Source: Limnanthes douglasii subsp. nivea
Taxonomy: Eukaryota > Streptophyta > Magnoliopsida > Brassicales > Limnanthaceae
DNA length: 64,000 nt
Direction: 5' to 3'
Assembly: GCA_036936605.1 (NCBI GenBank)
Contig: JAUPFV010000001.1
Coordinates: 212,767,138 to 212,831,137 of the forward strand
Shown here: piece by piece, positions 21,059 through 31,144 of the stretch
Numbering within the stretch: position 1 is the first letter of the stretch
How the letters are laid out: each line of letters opens with the position of its first letter
Made by a program: the position numbers and the translations under genes
Notes under the pieces: model-generated
The model's database searches: none
The model's input: the letters and a program-made list of their open reading frames with translations, nothing else
Told to the model about the DNA's origin: nothing

Positions 21059-24046
21059 CTAAGACTGAGCCATCGATGGCTTAGCCTCACTTGGCTTTTT
21101 CTTCTTTGGGTCATTATCCAGACTCTCATCATCCGGACTCTCCCTGGTCTTTTTCTTCATCAGAGGTGTCTTCACTGGAGTAGTTGTACTTATCACCAAC
21201 AAACATGGTATGATGAGGAATGTCTTTGTGCTCCACGAATCGCCATAAATCTCCCAAGGTCTTCTTCGGGTATTTTTCATGAAAAAACACAACCATATCT
21301 GACGTGACCTCAGCATACCTTGCCTCTTGAGAATCTATCACCTCATTGGTATAAGCATCCATCCTAGCCTGGATTGCTTTCTCCTGCTCCCTTAACAAGT
21401 CAGCCTTTTCTTACTCAGCCTTGGACACACTACTCTCAAGAGAGATCTTGTCATTAATTAAAACCTGAATGGTGCTATATTTGGCCTTCACCTCCTCTTT
21501 TGAAGAAATGAGGTCTCTTTCCAGGACGGATTGCTTCAATTGAAGTTCTTTGACAACTCCTTCTGAAGTGGCTAACCTGTTGGCCAAGTCCTCTTGATGT
21601 TTCCTCAACTCCCCATTCTCTTTCCTCAACTCCTCATTCTCTTTCCTCAATGCCTCCGTAATTTGATTGACGCTAAGAAAGTCACTAGATAGTTTCTCCT
21701 TGTCAGAATTAAGGGTATTGATAATGGTTGTCTGATTGCGCACTTGCTTCTCCAAGATAAGCACTGGCTAGACATTTCTTAATAAAGAGTGAGCAATGAC
21801 ATCTCTCTCACTTGAGATAGAAAAATACCTACCATTGAATGTGACAAGGTTCGAAGAACTTGGGGGGTGGTATGGCCCAGCAAAATCATCTTTGGGGAGG
21901 TTTTCAAAGTAAAGACCAATCCCCTCAGGCCCGCTGATGTCGACACCATCAATGCTGATATCCCCTCCTACACCCCCTCCGGTTTGGAAATCACCAGGGA
22001 TCTCTTTTGCTTGACTGGGGTCAGTAAGGTCAATATGAGGTAGTGGCTCCGAGGCCCGGAGAGAAACCTCGTCTCCCTTGGAGATTTTAGTTTTCTTGGC
22101 ATCCCGATCTCCACCTTCTGCTCCCCATTTTCTGACCTTTTTTGGGACCTTTTGAGATTTTGGAGACCCAGCTACTTCTTTGGTGCTCTCGTGCTCCACC
22201 ACTTGCACTAAGGCGTCATCAATCTGCCCTTGATCTTGTCCCTCTGGGTTTGTTGGGACAGCTTCCTCCACCTTGGTAGGGTTGGCCTCTACCACACCTT
22301 GCTTGGCCTTACCCTTTTTGCCCTTCATCTTGCTTGGGGCTTTAGCTCTGCCCGACAAGACCAATTTCCCATCTTTACCCTCTGTCTTCCGGAGAATCAC
22401 TCTCGGAGGGGGTGGAGTAGTTAATTCCTCCCAAGACAGGTCCCTCCGGTCGGTGGTATTCCAAAGATAGGATCTGGTCAGGTTGCCTCCGGTAAAGTAG
22501 TTGTGGAAGCGGTTTCCCCAGTTTTCAGCATCCCAAGTATTTAGCTTGGCACAGGTGGTCTGCCCAGCCTCTAAGTAATCACTGAAATCCTTGGGCAGCA
22601 CTACCAAAAAGCAAAATAAAAAGAATTAGATAAAAAAAATTCATAAGTAGAAGTATCTGATGAGATTGTTACCATCACTTCGCCATCTGCTGGTAAGCAT
22701 GCTTGGGTTGACACCAGCTTTAATTTTCTTCCCATCCTCCCAAACACCGCTGACGAACAGAAATTGAGTCTTCCAGCCTTTATCTGACTCGAGTAAGTCA
22801 TTCACCACCTTGTAGTTGTCACCCATGTTGAAGTGATAGAAGGGGATGACATGATTTCTGCAGAGGCCTGCTACAGCAGCAAATTGCTCCATCGGAAGAG
22901 GAATTGAGAGCCTTGAAGCCATGATACATGCCATGAGGGTGAACCATGCATTAGGGCTTAGCTGGCTTGGGCAAAGCTTTATCAAATGAAAATATCTGAC
23001 TATTTCTGGGTCTAAGGGAAACCTAAGACCCCATTTGAATAACTCAGTATAGAAGACAATTTCGTTGAGCTTACAGTCCATGGACGTCTCCGGATTGATT
23101 GGAATCCTTACTTTAACATTCTCTGGAATTCCCCACTTCGTCCTTATCCGGCCAAGCTCAGCTGTGTGAATGAAAGCGTATTTGATTTTCTGCATGGCCA
23201 ACAGATATTTAACATTTACTTTGTGGAAAAATGGCCCCACCTTTCCCACAAGGCTCTTCGGCAGGTCCGGATGTTTCAAACACACTTTTTCCTTGCCTTT
23301 GTTCTTCTTAGTAGTGGCAGTCTCGCTTATTTTCCCGGAGATGTCAGTCTCAAAGGGGGCTTCTTCGATGTTGTCCTCCATTACACCCTCTATTACCGTG
23401 GAGGGATTGTCAGCTGTTTTAGGAGGATAAAAGATAGTAGTTGGCTCAGTAGGCCCTCCGGATTGTTGAGTATCCTTTCCCTCATGTGGTCTCGAGTCTG
23501 GCTGGGGCTCAGACCCGGAGGTCTCTTTTCGAAGACTTGAGCTGGTTGCCTCTGGACCGGACAACTTGTTCTTGGGAATTTTGATAGGTACTTTAGACCT
23601 TGTGGATTTACTTTTTGCCCAGATTTTGAAGGCGTGGATTTTAGTTTAGGCTGTGTACCAGCAGCCTGGCCTTTGACCAGACGACCACTTTATCTATCAA
23701 CCAGTTTCTCCGGGGAAATATCAGCATCTGACCCGATGGCGATGAATGGGGAAGGTTTTCTAAGGTTTGTAACCACCTGTTCTGGTTCAACGACATGTTC
23801 TGACTCTTGAACCGATGAACCCGAGACGATTGGTGAAAGGTTGAACTGGAACAACCTCCTAGGTTTAGCACTCTTAGTTGAAGAAGAACCCCGGTCAGGC
23901 TCTGAGCTTGGTGTTTCCGGTTTATCAACAAGGGAAACATGGAGGCCTGCAGCAATGCGCCTTTCTCGTTCAACCTTTTGAGATTTTTCCAATTCTGACA
24001 AATTGAGCCATCCGCCTTTAACTAAAGCGTTTCTTGCTGTGAACAT
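21059..24046 (-). pseudogene. Gy-B antisense gene (Transposase_28-like, one intron)
   Basis: The start is ATG 24046 (MFTARNALVKGGWLNLSELE), identical in context to Gy-A 39697. The N-terminal 120 residues are Ser/Pro-rich. The main domain follows (23564-22673): KVCLKHPDLPKSLVGKVG, RIRTKWGIPENVKVRIPI, LFKWGLRFPLDPEI, QLSPNAW and FLFVSGVWEDGKKIKAGVNP. An intron (22601-22672) joins it to LPKDFSDYLEAGQTTCAKLN, a basic linker and a long coiled coil (21398-21764) ending in an acidic tail. Breaks are a stop near 23691, frame changes near 23600, and stops near 21766 and 21405. It has its own TATA box. The role is unknown. The domain match is to a Pfam family named for gypsy-type transposons, judged from motifs. 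Confidence 0.72.
22601..22672 (-). other. Predicted intron of the Gy-B antisense gene
   Basis: 72 bp, atg/gtaaca donor, tttttggtag acceptor after a T-rich tract. On the sense (pol) strand it is just ordinary sequence, so retrotransposition would not remove it. Confidence 0.72.
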
Positions 24047-24142
24047 AAAGTCACACCAAAAGAAAGGTTTTTTGAGAGATGAAAACTTTGTAGTTTAACA
24101 GAGCAGAGACAATGAAGATGATAAAATGGTGAAAAGTGAATT

Positions 24143-24150
24143 GATTTATA
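24143..24150 (-). promoter_or_regulatory. TATA box of the Gy-B antisense gene
   Basis: TATAAATC on the minus strand, about 100 bp upstream of ATG 24046. Gy-A has TATAAATT at the same distance (39591). Confidence 0.55.
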
Positions 24151-24433
24151 CTAATGAGATAAATGATGCTTTGATACATATAAGAAGTCGAAAAGATAGG
24201 TATAATGATTAGAGACGGCACTGATGTCACCAACATTAATTAAAAGGTTACTTTTTCAAAACAAGTGGAAGCGCCTTTCTAGGAGGAAAACGGCCGATGA
24301 GGCGAATCAGAAGAGGACACGTGTCCCACTATCTCTAACAAAACTGCTCAGCTTCTAAGGGTTTCAGTCTGTTCGGATAAAGTCGTTATACTTTTCGAAC
24401 TGTCCGGGAGAAGTTATGACTACACTTGAAATG

Positions 24434-24476
24434 TTTTTTAGGTCTTGCCAAAGGCATTCGAACACAACCTAAAAAA
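24434..24476. repeat. Inverted repeat overlapping the Gy-B polypurine tract
   Basis: TTTTTTAGGT at 24434-24443 and ACCTAAAAAA at 24467-24476 form 10-bp perfect arms with a 23-nt loop. Gy-A has the same arms at 39260-39302. Confidence 0.7.
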
Positions 24477-24480
24477 GGGG
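24471..24480 (+). other. Gy-B polypurine tract
   Basis: AAAAAAGGGG followed by CTAC and the 3' LTR. It would prime plus-strand DNA synthesis. Confidence 0.8.
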
Positions 24481-24484
24481 CTAC

Positions 24485-24859
24485 TGATGAGTCCGGATTT
24501 TATTGCCACTCTTTATGAGAACCGGACAGGGGAAATTCGGACAACATCCACCCACTGAACTATCTGAACTGAACTAATGTACTAAAAACTTAATCAATAC
24601 ATGACTAAGCTAATTACCTACCTGCTTAAAACTAACGGGTCTTTGAACTCGACCAGAATCCATAAGTCAACCCGAAAGCCCATGTGGCTCACAATTAAGG
24701 GTATAAATACCTAACCATTTTCATTAAATGAGGATAATGAAAATTAAATACAACCAGGCAGCTCAAGTCTCTCACTACAATTTATCCAAACATTAAATAC
24801 CTTTGAAACACCACAAAACTCTGGACAAAATTACCCTCAACCGAAAATAAACCTCACCA
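24485..24859 (+). repeat. Gy-B 3' LTR
   Basis: 375 bp, TGATGAGTCCGG...CTCACCA. Confidence 0.93.
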
Positions 24860-24864
24860 AATAG
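24860..24864. repeat. Gy-B target-site duplication, right copy
   Basis: AATAG, identical to 14481-14485. Confidence 0.9.
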
Positions 24865-25290
24865 CAACTATAATAGTTCTGCACCCCCAATACCATAGGT
24901 AGAGGTCCAACTAAGTCCATCCCCCATATGGCAAAAGGTATTGGCTCAATAATAGACTCCATAGGTACTGTTGGCACATGAATTTCATTCCCATACCTTT
25001 GATATGGATCACATTTCTTCATCATTTCTTCAGCATCTGCCATTATGGATGGCCAATAGTATCCAGGTAATAAGACTATCCGGGTTAGCGAATTGTACCC
25101 ATAATGTGCTGAGCCCTCCCCATCATGCAGTTCGGACAAAAAGAATTGGGATTCGTCAAATCCCAAACAATGTAGGAGAGGTCTACTGAAAGATTTCTTA
25201 TAGAGAATTCCCCTTATCACCAAAAAAACATGTGCCTTGTATTTAATCTTTTTTGCTACAGCTTTGTCCGAAGGCAAAACCCATCAGAAA
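24865..25290 (-). pseudogene. Gy-C integrase, 5' part (right of the Gy-B insertion)
   Basis: Reads LLHCLGFDESQFFLSELHDGEGSAHYGYNS, then YYWPSIMADAEEMMKKCDPYQRY. The HHCC site has lost its cysteine CQ pair (CDPYQ for CDPCQ). The first catalytic Asp is kept in GMDLVGPLP. The frame runs into the Gy-B LTR within the AIDYFSKW motif and continues at 14485. Confidence 0.85.
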
Positions 25291-26430
25291 TATATTAAAC
25301 AAAGGTATATCTCCAGTCTTTAGGTTGAATCACCTGTATGCTTATACTTTCCCCATCTTTTTTGTTTTGACTTAGCTGTATGGACATACATTCTTGTATG
25401 TGAATCCAAGGGTAGAAATCAGAATATGCTATAGTTGCTAAAGAGTTTGCCAGTGTATTCTCAGATCTGGGAATATGCTCATAACAAACACTTTTGAAGT
25501 CTGCTGTCACTTCTTTCAAAACGAGTAAGTACTTGATCAGTTGCTTCTTTTTGGCCTTAGACTGACCTTGAGCATGGTGGATGAGCAATTGAGAGTCACT
25601 CATTAACCGAACTCTCTTAGCCCCATACAAGAGAGCCAATTTAAGACCAGCTATAACTGCTTAATATTTGGACATATTGTTAGAAGCCCTGAACCCTAAG
25701 CATATAGCTTGATACATTTTATCACCATACAGAGAAGTTAAGCAAACTCCAGCTCCACAACCCATAGTATTTGATCCACCATCAGTTTGGACCATCCATT
25801 CTTTCTTGGTTTTAACTTCTGAATTTTGTTTAGAGTTCCTATCTGCATGGAATTCTACTAAGAAATCAGCCACTGATTGAGCCTTAATAGCTGTTCGGGG
25901 GGAAAAATCAATGTCGTAATCTCCCAATTCTACTGACCACTTGGTCATTCTACTTGATATATCTGCTTTTTGAAGAACATTTTTAGTGTGAAAGACGTTA
26001 GGACAATAATAGAATGAGATTGAAAATACAACCTCATCTTTCTTGCTCTAAGGCTAGTGCCAACTTTTCCAACTTTAAATATCTTTTTTCAGCGTCTAAC
26101 AAACTTTTACTGATATAGTACACCGGACAAGGATAATCGTCCACTTCCCTTACTAGGACAATACTTATAGCACATTATGATACCGCTAGGTATACATAGA
26201 GCTTTTCCCCTTGAATGGGCTTGAAAAGAGTATTTGGTGAGGATAAGTGTTTCTTTATCTCAGCAAAAGCTTGGTTGCATTATGGGGACTAGTTGAAGTC
26301 TTTAGCATTTTTCAAGGTTCGAAAAAACAGAGTACACTTGTCCGATGACCTTGAAATAAATTTGTTTAAGGCAGCCAACCTTCCGGTGAGCCTTTGAACT
26401 TCTTTAACGTTTCGAGGATGATCTATTTCC
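25291..26430 (-). pseudogene. Gy-C RNase H and archaeal-type RNase H
   Basis: The first module lies at about 25980-26430 and is heavily interrupted. The block KWSVELGDYDIDFSPRTAIKAQSVADFLVEF and MVQTDGGSNTMGCGAGV (25661-25948) follow. The second part (25295-25639) has LMSDSQLLIHHAQGQSKAKK and PRSENTLANSLATIAY. The Glu block ASNNMSKY has Lys where Gy-A has ESEY, so a catalytic acid is lost. Confidence 0.8.
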
Positions 26431-27340
26431 TATAGTGCATTAAGATGATCTGGATCGGGCTGGATACCTTTCTCACTTATTACATAACCCATAAACTTTC
26501 CATATCGGACCCCAAACACACATTTCTCTGGATTCAATTTGAAATTCACAGATGCTAGATTAGCAAATGTTTCTTGAAGATCAACTATATGCAAATCCTC
26601 CTCCAAGCTTTTAACCATCATATCATCTATGTATACTTCCATATTTTTGCCAATCTGATTAGCAAACGTTTTGTTCACCAACCTCTGATAAGTAGCCCCG
26701 ACATTCTTCAACCCAAAGGGCATCACCTTGTAGCAATGAAGACCTCTTTCTATTATAAAGGTAGTGTGATCTTGATCCTTTGGATCCACTTGTATCTGAT
26801 TATACCCGGAGAAGGCATCCATGAAGGACATCAACTTGTTTCCAGACGTAGAGTCTACCAACTGATCTATGCGGGGAACAGGATAAAGATTCTTAGGGTA
26901 AGCTCTGTTAAGGTCAGTGAAATCAATGCACATACTCCATTTCTCGTTCTTTTTCTTGACTAACACCGGAATGGTAGTCCATAAAGGATATTGGGATTTC
27001 TTTATGTGTCCCATCTTGGTGAGCTGATCAACCTCTTGAACGATCACAACTGCTTTTTCCTTAAAAAAATCTTTTCTTTTCTGTACAACAGGTGCAAACA
27101 TCACTCCGGATGGACAATTTGTGTGAAATAACGCTTGCGGATACTCCGGTTACATCACTATTGCACCAAGCAAACACATGATGATTGTTTAGCAAAAAAG
27201 ACAACAACTTCTTTTTTAACTCTGGTGCCATCTTGGAACCAATATTGATATTCTTACCCTCTACAAGGGAGTGAGTTTCTACTTCTTCAATAGGTATTAT
27301 AACATTAGGAGCTTCTCTGGGGTCATCAATCTTACTTTCC
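26400..27340 (-). pseudogene. Gy-C reverse transcriptase
   Basis: One long frame (26430-27104) keeps most RT motifs: YPLWTTIPVLVKKKNEKWSMC, FTDLNRAYPKNLYPVP, LMSFMDAFSGYNQIQV, LKNVGATYQRLVNKTF, an intact YIDDMMVKS near 26625 and LNPEKCVFGV. It is the best-preserved RT palm of the three related elements. Upstream sequence to about 27340 (linker after protease) has stops and a frameshift near 27105. Confidence 0.85.
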
Positions 27341-27569
27341 CCGACAGAAGGCTCTAGTAACTGCTAATATTCATTAATACGAACTGCCCCCAGAGTCTTA
27401 GGGGTAAGAGTTGTTGCATAACACTCTCTGGCTATCTTCTGACTACTTCGGACAACACCTACTTATCCTTGAACTGCATATTTTAAACACTGATAGACTA
27501 TTGAGGCCACATCATGCATTTTGGAAAGCCAGGACCTCCTAAAAATTGCATTGTATGATGTGGGGCAGT

Positions 27570-28250
27570 CCACTACAACAAATAGCACCCTCGCCATCTT
27601 CTTAAAAGGCATTTGTCCAACAAAACTTCTTCTTCAAATTCCCCAATTACATCCACAGAGCTCCCTTTGAATCCCATAATAGTTTTGTTCGAGTGTTGAA
27701 TAACAACCGGATTCCTCGTCTGTATGTAGGAGATTAAGAATAGAATGTTTGCTGAACTACCTGTATCTATCAAAATCCAGCGTATATCATTCCCCCCAAT
27801 AGATGCTCCTATAACTACTGCATCCTCATGAGGCCCAACAATATTCATGGAATCATCCTCATAAAAAACTATGAGTGGGAAAGAGGATTGGCACTAATGG
27901 GAAGATATTCCCCCTTCCAATTGAGTGGCCAAATTGTGGACATGCCTCTTCCTTGATGAAAGGGTGGGTGCTGTTACAGTATCTCCTCCAAAGATAGTTA
28001 GTGATTCAAAAAAATTGATCAGTCCGGACATCGTCCTGCTTTGTTCTGTTATGACTCCCATCTTATTCTAAGTTGGATCAGGATCCAGGTATTCATAATC
28101 CACATTGAAACTTTCAAGAATCATCATTGCCCCTTCTTGAGCAGATGTTCCAGGATTGTTTGTAGGGCCCGTCCGAGGAGCATTATCGGGCCTGTTTTCA
28201 CTGCTTCTTTTAACATATGCTTCTAGTTTGCCTCTTTTAATAAATTTCTG
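27570..28250 (-). pseudogene. Gy-C aspartic protease
   Basis: 27573-27848 reads VIGASIGGNDIRWILIDTGSSANILFLISY with an intact DTG, then MGFKGSSVDVIGEFEEEVLLDK before a frameshift. The upstream linker (28250-27849) is in several frames. The closing GRSWLSRMH block falls near 27530 in another frame. Confidence 0.8.
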
Positions 28251-28259
28251 AACTTTCTA

Positions 28260-29708
28260 TTTTAATGTTATACAGTCTTGAGTGTTATGGCCTATATCAT
28301 TGTAATACTGGCAAAAACCAGTATTTCGGCTTTCTCTGAGAGACTACAATGCCGCGAGTTTTTTAAAATGGACATCCTCTTTAGTCTTATCATAGATTGT
28401 GGCTATATTTTCCCTTAACTCTGCAAACCACTCCGGCTGAACCCAAGGACCTCTTTTACCTCTTGACTATTGGCTCTGGGCCTGATTCTGGTTGGATTGA
28501 GTTTGTTTAGACTAGTTGGACCCTTGTCTGGTCTCCTTAGCCTTATAACCGGACTGGTTAACGGCTGGAAGAGCTGTTATGATGGATCTCACTTGATGGT
28601 GCACCCTAGTTTTCTTTGTTTCTTCCATATTTATCTGATTTCCCACTTGATTTAACAGGACACCCCAATTCAGAGCTTTTTTCATGGTTACAAAATCAGT
28701 TAGGGTCCCAGGTTTCAACCCCTGTCTTAGAGAAGCAATTGCCACCTGCTCGAAGCAATCTGCTAATCTATTTTTTGTATTTACAAATCGACTTATGTAG
28801 TCCTTTAAAGACTCGTTTGGTTCTTGGGCATAATGGATAATGGTATCCCCATTACCCTTCACCTATTTACTTCAAACGAATTGCCTTCGGAAGGCAACCC
28901 ATAATGTATCAAAGTTTCTAATACACCCCTGAGGTAAACTATTATACCATTTAAGAGCACTTCCCGTAAAATTTTGGGAGAAATCTCTGCACAAGAGTTT
29001 TTCATCATCATCAAAGTTCATCATGAAGTTCTTGAATTTCTCTAGATGGTTGTCCGGATCTCGACTTTCATCATACTTTTCCATTTCGGAGCTATCAAAT
29101 ATTTTTGGTAAGTTTTCGGATAGTATTTTTGCAGACAAAGACAACTGCCTCCAGTTCTTATTACGACTAAAGACTGTATCTTCAATAGGCGTTTCAAAAA
29201 TACTTGGTTCGGTCTGAAAAGCAAAAGGATCTATTAGCAACTAATCAACATGCCTGTTGGATGACCCTCTGCCGAGATGCCTTTTAAGCCTATCATGCAT
29301 ATCCATCTTTTTGAATACTTTTTTATTAACTTCATATTTTTTCTAGATCTCCTTTCATCACTGCTTGGTGACAAAGATTCCTCAAGCTCAGCCTCATTCG
29401 AAGAGCTACTGGAGGACTCAGACTCTGAACTTTCAACAGGCTTAGACCGATGTGTCTTCTTAGAGCTGAGATGATTCTTTTTTTTTTAACAAAGATGAGT
29501 ATTTAGTGATGGCTCATTCTCCCCAGGATTGTCAATATGGTGAATAGCTGACGCCCTTGATTTCTCCCTGATATCTTTCTCTGTTTGCTTTATGGCCTTA
29601 GTACCTCTATCTCTGCTCTCAACTGATCCGCTCCTCAACAGTGTGTTCCTTATTCTCCATGACCGTTTCCACCACGTGAGGTAGAGTGCCTTTCTCATTC
29701 GGATCCAT
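28260..29708 (-). pseudogene. Gy-C gag
   Basis: The ATG at 29708 (MDPNEKGTLP) matches the start in Gy-A and Gy-B, and a stop follows within 35 codons. The gag domain is readable in 28872-29240 (DPDNHLEKFKNFMMNFDDDEK, FTGSALKWYNSLPQGC) and, after a stop at 28872, in 28512-28862 (SLKDYISRFVNTKNR). The zinc knuckle near 28300 reads CQYYNDIGHNTQDC, with His replaced by Tyr at the second ligand. Confidence 0.8.
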
Positions 29709-29761
29709 CCGAACTGTTTTTCTTACTGGTTTTGAATGTAAAATCTAGGCACCTTCGTGCT

Positions 29762-29779
29762 CCCACTGTGGTCGTTAAT
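29762..29779 (-). other. Gy-C primer-binding site (degenerate)
   Basis: Minus strand ATTAACGACCACAGTGGG against TTGGCGACCACAGTGGG in Gy-B. Confidence 0.65.
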
Positions 29780-29781
29780 TT

Positions 29782-30146
29782 TGTTTGGTTTATTTTGGGC
29801 TGGGGGTAGTTTTATAAAATACTTTAGCAAGTTTGGAGTATTTTGTGTTTAGTGTGAGGAGTAGTGAGATAGTTAAGCAACCTACTTGTATTAAATGTTG
29901 ATCACCCTCATTAATGAGAGTGGTTGGGGTATTTATACTTTTAATTAATGACCCATGGGCTTACTGGGTTAAGTTGTGAAACCGGGTCGAGTTTAAGGAC
30001 CCATTAGTTTTTAAGTAGATTAGCAAATAGCTTAGTCAAAAGGTGTTCACATTTGTCCTGTTGGGATTTATAGTGGAGTGATATGGTCCAAATTATGCTT
30101 GTCCGGATTAAATGGTAGGTTGTGATTGTAATATCTGAACTCATCA
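29782..30146 (-). repeat. Gy-C 5' LTR
   Basis: 365 bp, TGTTTGGTTTATTTT...AACTCATCA on the plus strand. It is related throughout to the Gy-A and Gy-B LTRs, including the GGTATTTATA block (TATA box at 29930-29937 on the minus strand). The flank just outside is cactt. The partner flank is not in the window. Confidence 0.85.
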
Positions 30147-30562
30147 CACTTGACTCAGATGATTCATACTTGTACCTTGGTTTCAATTTCTTCCTCGAAG
30201 AATTACGATGATGCCTTCTCTACCTGTCATTCTTACTAATCTGATGATAGTGATCTGGCTTTTCTTTCTCAATCTCATTTTATCTTTGGACTTTAGATTA
30301 AATTTTCCTAGAGGCAATCGATGCATCTCTTTCATAATTTAACCTTTCGATTTCTTCCAACAACTCATTTCTCCGAGCAACCAACATAGACTCTCGTGCG
30401 GATCATCATGTTGTTGATCAATTTCCATATTATTTTCCACATAGTTTTCACGAATTATTTTCCAATTTCCAAATCATTATTCATGTTTAAATCTCCTCGG
30501 ATTTCTGTTACTTTTCTTTCGGAATTTCAGATTGGTTTTTTAAGACGATTCCTGGTACCAAG

Positions 30563-30584
30563 CCTTTCCCACAGACGGCGCCAA
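30563..30584 (-). other. Gy-E primer-binding site
   Basis: Minus strand TTGGCGCCGTCTGTGGGAAA, a common plant gypsy PBS form. Confidence 0.7.
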
Positions 30585-30953
30585 TAATCATTCCATAAAT
30601 ATTTGGAGGAGGTTTTTGAGTAAAAAAATATTTAAAAGGGTAAATGTGCTGTTCAGATTACTTAGACAATATTTTAAAGAGAGCAAGATGTGTTTTAGAG
30701 AGAGAAATTTAATGTAATTATTGCTCAATCATTATCAATCTCCGTTTCCAAGACACAGGTGGTGCTTTTATGGTACAAATAGTAGGTCCCATAAGTCTAA
30801 CAATTCACTAATTGTGGTCTATCCTTAAGTCTATTGTTTGTTATAAGTTAATCATTTTCCCTTACATAATTAACAATTTCTCCTAAGAAACTTTCTTTAT
30901 TAATAAAACACCCCTATATTTCTTAGATCTTTAATCTTTGTTATCAATGATCA
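30585..30953 (-). repeat. Gy-E 5' LTR
   Basis: 369 bp. The minus strand starts TGATCATT and ends AATGATTA just before the PBS, so the terminal CA appears changed to TA. The right boundary is where copia LTR sequence (aatccagtgatt) resumes. Confidence 0.55.
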
Positions 30954-31133
30954 AATCCAGTGATTGATTATCATATTTTGAAAAATTCATAACCAGTACT
31001 AAAGGCATCAAGATCTAGCAAGGATCATCATCAAAGAACAACATCTGAAAACTAAGAATGGTCATTTTGTTTATAGGATGAATTCTACTTATGGGGTCAT
31101 GAAATAATTTAGAAACATGATGTTTCTAATAAG

Positions 31134-31144
31134 TGGTATTAGAG
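31134..31144 (+). other. Co-F primer-binding site
   Basis: TGGTATTAGAG, one base from the copia consensus TGGTATCAGAG complementary to initiator tRNA-Met. Confidence 0.8.

Larger units (their letters stand above)
14486..24859 (+). mobile_element. Gy-B: complete Tat-type Ty3/gypsy retrotransposon
   Basis: 10,374 bp with LTRs at 14486-14861 and 24485-24859 and an exact 5-bp target duplication. By eye about 14 differences separate the LTRs (roughly 96 percent identity), so it is a fairly recent insertion. The plus strand carries gag-protease-RT-RNase H-archaeal RNase H-integrase (14933-20559). The minus strand carries the antisense gene (24046-21059). The PBS is at 14864-14882 and the polypurine tract at 24471-24480. 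It lies inside Gy-C's integrase. Catalytic changes (RT YIED, integrase E to K, HHCC H to N) and stops show it is dead. Confidence 0.93.
1..30146 (-). mobile_element. Gy-C: Tat-type Ty3/gypsy element, carrying Gy-D and Gy-B
   Basis: Its visible segments are 11061-14485 and 24860-30146, probably also 1-345. The 5' LTR is at 29782-30146. The 3' LTR should lie roughly 1.5 kb left of the window, judged from the Gy-A layout. Gene order on the minus strand is gag (29708), protease, RT, two RNase H domains and integrase, with the antisense gene on the plus strand. It is closely related to Gy-A and Gy-B but more degraded, which fits its being the host of a later insertion. Confidence 0.85.
30147..30953 (-). 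mobile_element. Gy-E: Ty3/gypsy element, 5' end only
   Basis: The minus strand reads LTR (30585-30953), PBS and a degenerate gag N terminus (30147-30510), cut at 30146 by Gy-C. The remainder must lie left of the window. The gag frame shows RRNELLEEIERLNYERDAS and KKLKPRYKYESSESS with stops between. The PBS is the same type as Gy-D's. Confidence 0.65.
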
